In this document: positions 12,200 through 23,425 of the stretch, one piece after another | Numbering within the stretch: position 1 is the first letter of the stretch | Layout of the letters: each line of letters begins with the position of its first letter | Assembly: GCA_034509925.1 (NCBI GenBank) | Contig: CM067528.1 | Coordinates: forward strand, 6,740,001 to 6,804,000 | Length of the DNA stretch: 64,000 nt | Origin: Hirudinaria manillensis | Lineage: Eukaryota; Annelida; Clitellata; Hirudinida; Hirudinidae | Direction of reading: 5' to 3' | The notes under the pieces: generated by a model | The model's database searches: none | What the model saw: only the letters and a program-made list of their open reading frames with translations | Told to the model about the DNA's origin: nothing | Program-made: the position numbers and the translations under genes

Positions 12200-13343
12200 A
12201 TTCGATCGTTTAAAATGTCTAGTACCATGGCGGTTGTTTAGTATACAACATAACTCAGCATATTTATAAATAATACCTAAAATAAAAAGTTCATGGCATT
12301 TGTTTGTTTTTATAATGTAATAAATAAATTTCAAGTAATTGCCAATTAAAATTCTAAATTTACCGTGACACTCTTCACTAGAATGAAGGGCTGAAGGATT
12401 TCCGAAACTTCAGTCAGTAATAAATATTCATAACCTTGTTATTCAGGTCAAGAGGCGTGGTCTCGAATGTTCTACGCTTAACCCTCACTCTAAGTCTACT
12501 CTATCCTAGCCCTATTCTATTTAAATTTATTGTTAGAAATAATTCTTACAATGTAAAGAAAGACTTACATCTCTTAAACTCCTTGATAGTTGAGACCACG
12601 CCTCCCGCCACCGTACAGGATGATGCCGTTATTTTTTTAGAAACTAAAAGTGATATAAATATATTTTTGGTTGTACATTCTGTACATAAATATAATAACA
12701 TTATTTAAAAATAATTTTTAAACACATTTTTATTTCGAAAAGAGTAACAAAATTTAGAGTGTAGTGCCAATTTTGCGAAGCCGAAATAACTGAATACTCC
12801 CTAAGTGTACAATTTTTTTAAAGAAACTAACAATAGAATTTATTTTTTTTTAAAATTAGACCAGACCCTAAAAATGCATTTAATATAAATTTAAAAAAAA
12901 CTTTCATTGCGAAATTATTTATTGACATTGAATTTATAAAGTTAAAAATTAAATTAATATAAAAACGACACCACCTTACTTTCTGCGGCAAAATGACGCT
13001 TCTTCCCCAAGCATGGCAAGTACTGTTCGTTACTAATTGTCAGTCACTTTTAGGCTTTTTGTAACATCAACAGTCGAGTAATCTTGTGTAATGTTGTTTT
13101 TATTCATAGCTTAAATATCCATAATCTCGCCAAGTTAAATATTTATTCGTATGATATTAAGATGTTCATTTAAGTACTTATACAATATTTCATTTATATT
13201 ACTTTAAATAATAAAAATTTATTTCAAAACCATTATTGTCAATTATAAATAAAACTTTGGAAATGTAGCTCGTTTGTCGCGTTAGCTTTAACCAATCATT
13301 GAGAAGGCAGCAGTTAGAAGATAGTAAATTTTTACATAAGAAA
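12200..13343. other. Intergenic, contains a small inverted-repeat element
   Basis: AT-rich region between the TSR peptide gene (minus) and the first RING gene (plus). Apart from the small inverted-repeat element listed separately, nothing is recognised. Promoters of both divergent genes should lie here. Confidence 0.35.
12453..12603. repeat. 151-bp element bounded by 12-bp inverted repeats
   Basis: AGGCGTGGTCTC at 12453-12464 is an exact inverted match of GAGACCACGCCT at 12592-12603. The ends are GC-rich against AT-rich surroundings. Size and layout suit a MITE-like non-autonomous element, but no target-site duplication is evident and only one copy was noticed in the window. Confidence 0.35.
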
Positions 13344-14437
13344 ATGAGTTCGAGTGAAAGTAGACACGAAAGCGATTATTCCTCTGATGAGGAAGTGGAC
13401 AATAAATGTCAGAGCGAAAAGTTTGTGACAGTGTACTGCGATAACGATTCTTGTGCTGGGGAGAAAGTTGCTATTCAACCATTGGAAAGAGAGAATGTCG
13501 ATTGTGCAGTTTGCTATACCAGTTCAAGTAAAATTGGAATGTTTAAACCTTGTGGTCACATGTTTTGTAAACCGTGCATTACCAGTTGGCAGCCTAAGTG
13601 AGTATCAAAATGTGTGAAATTTATTTTATTATTTTAAAATAACTTGTAACATTCGTTTTTTTTAACCTTTTCAGTGGGAAGGGATGTCCTATGTGCAGAC
13701 AGATCGTCAGCAGAGTAATTTTCGTGGATAAACCTGTTGCCAGCGTATCAGATATTGAGAACATCGATATGAGGAATCATTTTTTCTGTTCATTCGGAGA
13801 CAACAAATATGTCTTAAAGCGCATCAGGTCTCTTAATGATGAATGGCTTGATCTGTTGAAATTCATATTCGAAGCCCATCAGGGTGGATCTCAATACGAT
13901 GGCATCCAAGGAACAGGCGTATTACATGTGAACGTACCATGTGTTAAAACAACAAAAACTTTTACTTTATACAAAAAGAAAGAAGATTCTACGAAGAAAA
14001 AGACAAACCTTATGATATGTGCATATTTGCCTAACCTATGTATAAGACTGAAGATTATATCCAGAAACCCATCTCGCAGCGTCGAACCTGACAATGAATA
14101 TGCTGACCAAGTTGTAAGGGAATTCAACGCACAATTGAGGGCATGTTGGAGAGTTGTTTCACAACTTTTTCCTCCAGGTAAAAGTGAATTTATATTCGTT
14201 CGAGAATTTCCGGAAGTCGTCTGCACTTTGCTCCTGACTGGTTTCCAGGAAGACGACTCTATCACACATAACAGACTTATGAAAAAAGAAATCGGGAGTT
14301 GGAAAACACGGAATTTTGGTCTTCATCACTACGATAAAATTAGGACTTCATTTTTGGCTCTAGATATATCAAAATTGACAATGGCATCAAATTACAAAAG
14401 GGATGCATGCTGCGATAGATTAAAAAATAACGCATAA
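13344..14437 (+). CDS. RING-finger protein 1 (338 residues)
   Basis: Two exons, 13344-13597 and 13675-14437, joined in phase 2 across a 77-bp intron (donor GTGAGT, acceptor CCTTTTCAG). Residues about 54-95 form a C3HC4 RING: C-A-V-C, then C-G-H-M-F-C-K-P-C and G-C-P-M-C-R. Such domains usually recruit E2 enzymes for ubiquitin ligation. The N-terminus is acidic and Ser-rich. The remaining 240 residues form a conserved but unnamed region shared with the two RING genes downstream; both paralogue types have N-E-Y-A-D-x-V-V and A-C-W-R. The start is the first ATG in frame. AATAAA at 14461 is a plausible poly(A) signal. The gene sits only 190 bp upstream of the first recognised FLVCR-like exon on the same strand. 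Ligase activity is inferred from the RING alone. Confidence 0.85.
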
Positions 14438-14626
14438 TTTTCACCGAACTTTTTAGCTTTAATAAATGATTGTTACAATTTATTTCTATTCTCACGTCTT
14501 TTGTGTGAATGTATTTTTGGACTTTTGGTTAAAATTTTAAGTGGTCGCTCTGGAATGCATATCCTATAATAATAGTTTATTATTTCCATTTCCTATTGTT
14601 TTCTGTCATTTTGCAATGCATTGCAG

Positions 14627-16146
14627 AGCGACCACGGCATTCATTTATCTCATGTCCTGCTTGGGAATGTTGGCCTTCACGATGGTCCTATTGACGAAAA
14701 ATACCATTCTCGTGTTCCTTTGCACTTTCGTGTTGGGGTAGGTCGATCGATTCTCGTTCGTGCCAATGATTTTTTTGACATTTCGCATGAAGTTTATTGA
14801 CTTTATTGAGGAGCACGAAAGATATATTGAAAATTAGATAGTATTGTTTACGTCATGGTCTAAGGCTTATTTATTACAAATAATTAATTGCATTAGAATA
14901 ACTTTTGAGGATAAATACTAATTAAAACTAGAATGATTAGGTACTTTGTGTAGGGTTTATTACATTTTTCTAGTCTGTAATATCTATGCTCTCTGACCAA
15001 CCGTAACATAATACCATTTGTCGTGAGAATAAAGTTAGACCTACAAAGAGTGAGGCTAACAACAGAGAAGCAGCAGCATTGAATAGGTTGATTTTAGAAA
15101 GAATTTTGTTAATTCATAAAATTAACACTGAAATATCATTTAACAGTAATTGTTTTGCAATTGTTTCCCTATGTAATGAATTAGTTATTGAAGCTACAAG
15201 CAGGAAACATATTCCAGTCATGCTTAAGTAAATATCATTATTAGATCTTAAAGCTAGATGCACCAAGGCTTTTTAACTACTGTAAATATATTTTTTTCAG
15301 AGTAAATTTGGCAAACATGAATTTCAATGATTTTTGGTTTTGAATCTTGGAAAAAATAGGGATCCCCAGTTTTTTTTTATGCAAACATAAGCATAAAGAC
15401 AGATTGCCTACTTTGGCTTGGTTTTGAAAAAACCATACTTGAGAAACTATGGAATGAAACCAACCCTTTGAGAACTTATCCAATTTGATTAGATTTTTAG
15501 CACAAATATTTTATTTCTGACAATTCTTTTCCTCATATCATCTTTGCACAATGCCAGTCACTTTGCAATGCACCGTTCAAGAATCTGGGTTTAAGGTGCT
15601 GTAAAATTGGCTAGTGGGCTCTTTTCTTGACAAGTTCCTCATCCAACGTGTCAGAATGATTTTAGTCTAAAGTCCTTAAAACTAGATTTAATTACCAAGT
15701 TTTCTAATGTTTGCTTCATGTGTTTAAAGCTTTTTCATGACTGGCTACTTGCCAGACTTTGAATATGCTGCTGAACTGACCTTCCCCGAACCAGAAGTTA
15801 CGTCCTCAGGCCTCATAAATGCCTCTGCCCAGGTATGTCCCTTCCCTTTACTCCTTTTCAGTGGTACAGAGATAAATTGGATGTTTGCAGATATTTGGCA
15901 TAATACTTACATTTGGAATCAGGGCCACGACACTGAACCTGGAGAATGGGATGTTAACGGGGATAACATCGTTGCTTCTGATCGGTGTTATTGGAACTAG
16001 TTAGAATATTAAGATAAATTTAAGTTCCATTTCCTAGATTTTTGTTAATTTGGTGATTCAATTATTGTTTATTTGTCCCAGTGTTCATTAAAGGCGACCT
16101 GAGGCGACAAAAGGCACAAAATGAGGTTGGAGTTTATCATATTTAA
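14627..16146 (+). CDS. FLVCR-family transporter, 3' exons only
   Basis: Four exons with compatible phases: 14627-14737, 15730-15832, 15891-15999 and 16082-16146. They encode the last part of a major-facilitator protein: a helix containing [15 protein letters not shown], then [37 protein letters not shown], a further hydrophobic helix, and the tail [14 protein letters not shown] before the stop. The [13 protein letters not shown]-x-N-A-S-A-Q and K-x-D-L-R-R motifs are typical of FLVCR1/FLVCR2-like proteins, whose vertebrate members transport haem, choline or related substrates at membranes. All splice sites look intact. Relative to the family, one residue is missing after G-Y-L-P and the following Gly is Asp. 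The exons for the first nine or so helices are not seen upstream, where RING gene 1 begins only 1.3 kb away, so this may be a partial duplicate or a gene with a very long intron. Confidence 0.75.
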
Positions 16147-17038
16147 AAAATTATCCACAAGTCATTAAAAAGAAATTAAATAATGGACTTCTTAGTCAAG
16201 GTGGGCCCAATGAAATTCCATTAGATATCCGGACTGTAACTCATGAGTCGATCGATTTCTAACGAGAAAGGTGTCTCGACCAGTCAGCACTGAATTTTTA
16301 AGGACCATTAGTTTAGTTAAATATGAGAGAGCATTGTTTAAAATAACTCAACAGTTTATACTGCATAAAATAAGAAAAAATAAACAATTGAAGGTATCTT
16401 ATTCTGCTGAATGATATGTTAAGTAAAAGATTATTTATTTATAAATATGATCCGTTAACAAAAATTGTTATGTTTATTATTCCCAACAATGGCGCACCTC
16501 GCCGGATGATAGAAAACAACACAATAAAAGCAAACAATTAAACTGCAAAGTAAATTCTAGCGACATGATAATTGTCAAGTTATTTCATGATAAAACTTGA
16601 AATAAGATGTATTTTGCCCAACACTACTAAAAGCATTTCAGCCAGTTTCAACTCTGGTAAAAAATTCTGATTATTTCTATGACACAGATGTTGATAGCCT
16701 TACTTAATGTCCCCTTGTTTTGATCTCTGGGAAACATGTCATTGATGGACTTACAGCCTCTGGGACAAAAACATTCAACATGCTATAGTTAAATGCTAAG
16801 CAACATATGAATAATTTAAGCTTATTAAGTAGGTTTATTGAACTAACATAATCAATAAATTTGATTTAATGACCTTTTTTAAAAAAAAAAAATTCTGATC
16901 TAGTTATGTCAATAGTGGTCATCATCTTAGAACGTGCGTCTTGGAGGTCAATGTGTTTCCATGGTCCTCTGGAGCTTGCTTTCCCTTAAAAATCTTGAAG
17001 CTCTTAGGTGCCTGCGCTCCAAAATATTTCAAATTTTT
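16147..17038. other. Intergenic, no gene recognised
   Basis: Presumed 3' UTR of the FLVCR-like gene followed by AT-rich sequence. No coding similarity seen. Confidence 0.35.
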
Positions 17039-17188
17039 ATTTACTTACTTAAATAAAATTTTGAAAAATATACTTTATAATCTATGAATTTAAAATTTTT
17101 CGAATTGAAGTCTAACTCATGTAAGGCCTGTTTACAACCGTGATAAGTTCAAGATACATTAAACCTAGATAAAAGTTGCCTGATAACC

Positions 17189-18387
17189 ATGAGTAGAGAG
17201 GAAGGAGCGAACAATGATATTGAGATTCTGGAAGGAAAAATGCGTATTTTCTGCTTCTACGAACATTGTGAAGGAACATTAGTAGAAGCAGATCAAACAG
17301 CTGTTGAGAAAGAATGTTCGATTTGCATGAATCCGCTCGAAGAAGATGAGATGCGCATAATTGACCCTTGCAAGCACATCTTTTGTAAACCTTGTTTAGA
17401 TGATTGGCATAGCAAGTGAGTAGTCTTAATTTTCTTTCACGTTTGTAATAATCCACTTTCGCCTTTAAATTGAATCTCATAATGAATATTTTTACACATA
17501 GTTTCAGGCGTGCCGATTGTCCTTTTTGTAGAAGCGCCATCAGTTCAGTTTGGCAAATTAAACAGATAGCAAAACCCTTAAAGTTCAATTTTAGTATGAT
17601 TGACCACTTACATTTCTATTCACATGCCGATACCAAAAGTTACGTGATGGCAATGAAAAGAAATTGGGGTCGTCTTTTACATTTCATACATCGTACCCAA
17701 AGTGAAACAACCAAATATTATGGAATTAGAGGAACGGAAGTTTTGAATTTAGACAGACACATGGAAGAAGGAAGATTGTTAAATCGTCATAAAGCAGCAG
17801 TCGTCCTGAAGACGGAAGAAGGCAAGATCCAAATCATGTTTTGTTGTCAGATTCCATGTCTAACAATAAGACTCGTTCTCATGGCCAATGAAGATGATAT
17901 TCCTATTGAAGCAGATAATGAATATGCCGACGAGGTTGTCGGATACTTGATGAATCAAGTCGATGCTTGCTGGAGAGCATTGCCGCAACTTCTCAACCGT
18001 AATTATTTGAGTAACATCTTCGTTCGCAAGTTCGAAAATCACACCGCTACTTTGTATCTCGGTGGAAGAGAGGAAGCCATAATCAGAGATTTTCATAAGA
18101 TTCCGATGAAGGATCAACTATTAAATATTAAACAGTTTAATTTCGATGAGGTTCATAAAACAAAACAATTTTACAAAATTCCGGGCTTAAATTACTGTGA
18201 AAATGTGGAAGATTACAGTCAAACGGATTGCCCCTGTATTACTGGTAAGAGTAATGAAGATTTTGCTGTTGTTAACAATATTGACATCGCTAACGATAAC
18301 GACAACAATAACAATAATGATAACGATGACAATAACAATGACGATAACGATAACAATAACAATGACGATAACGATAACAATGAATAG
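17189..18387 (+). CDS. RING-finger protein 2 (368 residues)
   Basis: Exons 17189-17415 and 17508-18387 join in phase 2 at the same place in the RING as in gene 1. The acceptor is TTTCAG ending at 17507, chosen over an AG a few bases earlier because it keeps the same RING spacing as gene 1. The ring is C-S-I-C, C-K-H-I-F-C-K-P-C and C-P-F-C. The central region is homologous to gene 1, including N-E-Y-A-D-E-V-V and A-C-W-R-A. Odd feature: the last 30 residues are an Asn/Asp-only tail (N-D-D-N-D-N-N-N-type units) encoded by a short minisatellite running up to the stop. A likely poly(A) signal, AATAAA, is at 18450. Probably a ubiquitin-ligase-like protein of unknown target. Confidence 0.85.
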
Positions 18388-19198
18388 AGTTAACAATACT
18401 CAACATTCGTGAGTCGGTTTAATTTGCGCTTTCCTTGTTGTTTCTATAAAATAAACTCCTTAAGAATTATGGCGTTCGACTTGTCTTCATATTGGTTTTT
18501 GGATACCGTTTAAACCGTGTAATTATAGTGTAAAGTTCAGTCGAAGGTAGGTTAGTCTTTGACAACGGCACTTTTTGAACGTCGTATCGAAATATGAAAT
18601 GCAATGAACTTAACAAGGACAAATGAAGATTCACCATCTTTAATCAAATTTCTCTAACATACGGATAACACAACTGATTTTCTCTTCACAAATTTATTTT
18701 TAAATAATCGAGTAATTAAAACTAAATGGAAATCTATAGAATTTTACTTACATAATATTTATGACGCGTAGTTTCGAAATAAAGCGAGTAAAATTAACAG
18801 CATTAAAAAATGTATGGTGCATCCGTACCACTTGTTTGAAATCGGATACTGTTTTTGAGTAATACATAAATAATATTTAAATTTCGGTTAATAAAATAAA
18901 AATCGTAATCGGCCAATAATCAATATCATCCACGAGACAGTACTTGAAAAGACAAAATTGCCTACCTTTCCAGCCTATACAACGGCTTCTAACAGAACAT
19001 CGTTACTTTCACCATTCATAATTGAAAACTTAATGCTATTTTTAGTTGAATGATTAAAAGCTTTTAAGCACTTATACTTGCTTTCTAATGAAAAACATTA
19101 ATTCTTCTGTGATAACTAACCATAGCTATAACCATAGCTAACTCACAAATAATGAGACCACCTTAAAACACAATGAAAGGAGTCGAAACAAATCAAAC
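18388..19198. other. Spacer between RING copies
   Basis: The left part is the 3' flank duplicated after RING gene 3. The segment 18755-18833 is a diverged match to 21908-21983. The rest, 18834-19198, has no match noticed elsewhere in the window and no coding potential. Confidence 0.45.
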
Positions 19199-19411
19199 CT
19201 GTAGTATCTGTGATTACCCAAAGTAGCACCCGGAGGAGGAGGTAGTATAAGTGGTGGAAGTGTAATATCTGTGGGAAAAAGGATTTTGAGTTTACATCTA
19301 AGGACGACATGACAAAATTATGTCTTTAAAAACTGATAATGTAAATTATAGCTATTAAATATAGCTGTCCATTTACTATCAGAAAGTACTTACCTGGAGG
19401 AGGTGGTGAAT
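19199..19411 (-). pseudogene. Fragment of RBM22 last exon and intron
   Basis: This stretch closely matches 24238-24440, which covers most of RBM22 exon 7, the last intron and part of exon 6. It keeps the Pro-rich codons, the acceptor ahead of exon 7 and part of the next exon, but lacks everything else, including the proper C-terminus. It has no promoter and cannot be expressed as RBM22. It is best explained as the end of the duplicated segment that carries the RING genes. Confidence 0.85.
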
Positions 19412-19615
19412 TTTTATTTGCTTATTTAATAAAATTTCAAAATTTTATTTAATTATTTAAATAAAATTTACTTACTTAAATAAAATTTTGAAAAATATAC
19501 TTTATAATCTATGAATTTAAAATTTTTCGAATTGAAGTCTAACTCATGTAAGGCCTGTTTACAACCGTGATAAGTTCAAGATACATTAAACCTAGATAAA
19601 AGTTGCCTGATAACC

Positions 19616-20838
19616 ATGAGTAGAGAGGAAGGAGCGAACAATGATATTGAGATTCTGGAAGGAAAAATGCGTATTTTCTGCTTCTACGAACATTGTGAAG
19701 GAACATTAGTAGAAGCAGATCAAACAGCTGTTGAGAAAGAATGTTCGATTTGCATGAATCCGCTCGAAGAAGATGAGATGCGCATAATTGACCCTTGCAA
19801 GCACATCTTTTGTAAACCTTGTTTAGATGATTGGCATAGCAAGTGAGTAGTCTTAATTTTCTTTCACGTTTGTAATAATCCACTTTCGCCTTTAAATTGA
19901 ATCTCATAATGAATATTTTTACACATAGTTTCAGGCGTGCCGATTGTCCTTTTTGTAGAAGCGCCATCAGTTCAGTTTGGCAAATTAAACAGATAGCAAA
20001 ACCCTTAAAGTTCAATTTTAGTATGATTGACCACTTACATTTCTATTCACATGCCGATACCAAAAGTTACGTGATGGCAATGAAAAGAAATTGGGGTCGT
20101 CTTTTACATTTCATACATCGTACCCAAAGTGAAACAACCAAATATTATGGAATTAGAGGAACGGAAGTTTTGAATTTAGACAGACACATGGAAGAAGGAA
20201 GATTGTTAAATCGTCATAAAGCAGCAGTCGTCCTGAAGACGGAAGAAGGCAAGATCCAAATCATGTTTTGTTGTCAGATTCCATGTCTAACAATAAGACT
20301 CGTTCTCATGGCCAATGAAGATGATATTCCTATTGAAGCAGATAATGAATATGCCGACGAGGTTGTCGGATACTTGATGAATCAAGTCGATGCTTGCTGG
20401 AGAGCATTGCCGCAACTTCTCAACCGTAATTATTTGAGTAACATCTTCGTTCGCAAGTTCGAAAATCACACCGCTACTTTGTATCTCGGTGGAAGAGAGG
20501 AAGCCATAATCAGAGATTTTCATAAGATTCCGATGAAGGATCAACTATTAAATATTAAACAGTTTAATTTCGATGAGGTTCATAAAACAAAACAATTTTA
20601 CAAAATTCCGGGCTTAAATTACTGTGAAAATGTGGAAGATTACAGTCAAACGGATTGCCCCTGTATTACTGGTAAGAGTAATGAAGATTTTGCTGTTGTT
20701 AACAATATTGACATCGCTAACGATAACGACAACAATAACAATAATGATAACGATGACAATAACAATGACGATAACGATAACAATAACAATGACGATAACG
20801 ATAACAATAACAATGACGATAACGATAACAATGAATAG
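19616..20838 (+). CDS. RING-finger protein 3 (376 residues)
   Basis: Exons 19616-19842 and 19935-20838. It has the same protein as RING gene 2 over all aligned residues, differing only by eight extra codons in the Asn/Asp tail (one additional 24-bp minisatellite unit). Exon junction, start context and 3' sequence are as in gene 2. The lack of substitutions in coding and intron sequence implies recent duplication or gene conversion, or an uncollapsed allele in the assembly. Confidence 0.85.
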
Positions 20839-21186
20839 AGTTAACAATACTCAACATTCGTGAGTCGGTTTAATTTGCGCTTTCCTTGTTGTTTCTATAA
20901 AATAAACTCCTTAAGAATTATGGCGTTCGACTTGTCTTCATATTGGTTTTTGGATACCGTTTAAACCGTGTAATTATAGTGTAAAGTTCAGTCGAAGGTA
21001 GGTTAGTCTTTGACAACGGCACTTTTTGAACGTCGTATCGAAATATGAAATGTAATGAACTTAACAAGGACAAATGAAGATTCACCATCTTTAATCAAAT
21101 TTCTCTAACATACGGATAACACAACTGATTTTCTCTTCACAAATTTATTTTTAAATAATCGATTAATTAAAACTAACTGGAATTCT

Positions 21187-21905
21187 ATTAATTTGTTAGA
21201 TGAAAGGAAATTTGACTTAGATGGTCCAGATGGATTCAAATATCATTGGCACGATGTCAAAAAATCAAAAAATTCAATTTTTTATTAAATGTGGCTCAGT
21301 GATAGTCTGGCTTGACATTTCCTGATGTTCTTCCGAACTTGTGTTCTTAGAGGGGAAGCAAAATATGTTCCAACACTTGAGCAGCATCTGTTTAAATCAT
21401 GTTTCAAATTTGGAAATGAAAGAGTCCAGCAGGACAATATCCCTCTACACACAACAAGATCAACCAAACTTTTTTCCAGGAAAGGAATTTGCAGGTTCTC
21501 AAGTGGCCATCTCGCTCTCCAGACTTGAACCCCATCGAAAACGTGTGGGGATTTCTTGCCAGGAAAATATATTGTAATGGCAAGCAATGTTCCAGTGTTC
21601 AAGAGCTGAAAGACTTTTTGGAAAAGGCCTGAAACCTTTTCCGGATTCATTAAAAAACAGAATTAAAGAGTTAATTAATAAGGAGACAAAATTCATTATT
21701 GACTTCGATATAAATCATAATTTAAAATTTTAAATCTAATATAATTTAAAATTTATTTTCCATTCTTTGTTGATGTTTATCTCTGCACAATAAATTTGAT
21801 ATATCTGTAAGACTATTGTATTTTAGTATATCCTGTAAAAAAACGGTTTACATAGTTCCACTACTTGGAATGACATTGTCAAGATACATGTGTATCTGTA
21901 TTTGT
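21187..21905 (+). mobile_element. Tc1/mariner-like transposon fragment
   Basis: The plus strand reads as a broken Tc1-type DDE transposase. DERKFDLDGPDGFKYHW at about 21200 matches the conserved block around the first catalytic Asp. QQDNIPLHTTRS at about 21430 corresponds to the second Asp block. WPSRSPDLNPIENVWG at about 21505 contains the conserved S-P-D-L-N-P-I-E-N motif, and helices after it are still recognisable. Stops and frameshifts show it is inactive. It interrupts sequence that is continuous at 18730-18755 in the other copy of the segmental duplication, so it probably inserted there. No terminal inverted repeats were identified, so the ends are approximate. Confidence 0.75.
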
Positions 21906-21983
21906 CCTATATTTATGACGCGCAGTGTCGAAATAATGCGAGTAAAATTAATAGCATTAAAAGATTTGTGGTGCATCACCAGC

Positions 21984-23019
21984 GTTATACGAACCCGTAA
22001 ACAAAGTGCGTGAGCCCGTCAACAAAGTGGATCAGAAAATAAACAAAAACAAGGTGATTTGCATATGATTAGGGCGAACCTGAAATAATAAAGTAAATAA
22101 TAAAATAAACTAATGAAGTAATTTTTAATTTTGAAGATTTAAGGACGAATAAATAAAAAATAATGCATATATATTTATAAACAATGGTAAAAGCAACTTT
22201 ATGGCCTAACACTTTTTTACGATAACCTTGATTTTAAAAGTCATATAATGCCCAAAATAAGAGGATATGTATAGTATTCACATAGAATATATATCTTTTT
22301 TTATTTTGATTAAGAATTAGGTGTAAATTCAAATGGATTCTTGGCCCAATCATTAATTGTCGGAAAAATATTGAGTTAAGATGATTAATGTAGAGATTTA
22401 ATATGGTCCAAGATTTGAGGATGATCACGTAACTCTTTCGTAGTGGGCAGGAAGAAACACTTTCCACCGGGTTTTCCTGGCCATGACTTTAAAGGAGTTC
22501 TCGAATAAATAAAAAAATAAATATATACAGCCAAGTCTCGCTACTGCCACCCTTCGGGACCGAGCAAAAGTGGCATATTAACATTGTAAAAATTGTCTTA
22601 TTTTATTAAATAAAAACGGCTTAATTTTCTCAAGTTAGCCAAAAGCTCAGTCTAAAGCTCTCATAATTGGCAATTGCTTTTTTTAAAGACGAAACACGGT
22701 TTAAAAGCACCATCGGATCTGTAGGAGAGCTATAAAATTTTAATGTAAATTCAACTTAACAAATTTGTAGGGATTTTTTTGGTCTCTAATCAAACTTTTT
22801 TTCGAAACATTTTTTACTTTACGCAACAGCTCAGTCTAAAACTCTCATAATCGTCGGCAATCGCATCTCCTTTGTGGAAATATGTCCTTAACTTCATTAG
22901 CAGGACCCTATGTCACCACAACTCGACATAGATAAACCCCTAGTTTGGATCCTTTTAGATTTTGGAACATGTTAGTTTAAATGAGATTGGTTAAATCAAG
23001 TGCATTGCTATCAAAATTG
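21984..23019. other. Non-coding with an imperfect direct repeat
   Basis: AT-rich. A roughly 45-bp motif beginning AGCTCAGTCTAAAGCTCTCA near 22650 recurs imperfectly near 22827 (AGCTCAGTCTAAAACTCTCA). No gene is recognised. Confidence 0.4.
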
Positions 23020-23425
23020 CTACGTTCATTCTCATGATCGGTGTGTCTATCTCCTCTTCTTTAAAGAACCTCACTTCGACCTTCTTCAGATCTTCCTGGA
23101 TATAACTGCAGCCTCTAGGGTCAAAGCCTAAACACAACGAATATGCATAGGCAATGGCCTTAAGGACGAAGTCATCAAACCCAGTTTGCTGCTGGACCCC
23201 CCTCCGGATAATTTTTAGTTCCTTGTCTCGAATACAATTTCTAGCCTTATAAGCTATAGACCTTGAGCTTGTTCGTTGATAGCCAAATTTAAGCTGTCAA
23301 ACAAACACACCTCGTCCGGCCCGCAATCGATATTGGAGATGGTGACCCAATGTGAACCAACGTTCAAAATTTGAACAAATTCACCCGAGGGAAGTTCAGC
23401 GATGAAGTTGTGATGAAAGTCAACT
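23020..23425 (-). pseudogene. Relic of a Ulp1/C48-like protease domain
   Basis: The minus strand reads GSHWVTISNIDCGPDEVCLF followed by D-S-L, and then, after a frame break, Q-Q-Q-T-G-F-D-D and FVLKAIAYAYSLCLGFDP. This follows the order of SUMO-protease-like domains often found with invertebrate transposons: H-W, D-S, then Q-x(n)-D-C-G. The catalytic Cys expected after the Asp is not present and the frame is broken, so the copy is dead. It may derive from a mobile element that carried such a protease. Confidence 0.55.

Larger units (their letters stand above)
17039..21983. repeat. Segmental duplication carrying two RING genes
   Basis: Block A (17039 to about 18730) and block B (19466 to about 21181) are almost identical over 1.7 kb, offset by 2427 bp and then by 2451 bp after a 24-bp length change in the coding tail. 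Further right, 18755-18833 matches 21908-21983, but much less closely, with about 720 bp inserted in the B version. A copy of the 3' end of RBM22 lies between the blocks at 19199-19411. The layout suggests that a segment from the RING gene to the RBM22 3' end was duplicated, followed by deletion and a transposon insertion. Confidence 0.8.

Noticed and set aside
17112-17588. 158-codon minus-strand frame over RING gene 2 (and its copy at 19539)
   Set aside because: It overlaps both RING exons and the intron in antisense and has no family features.
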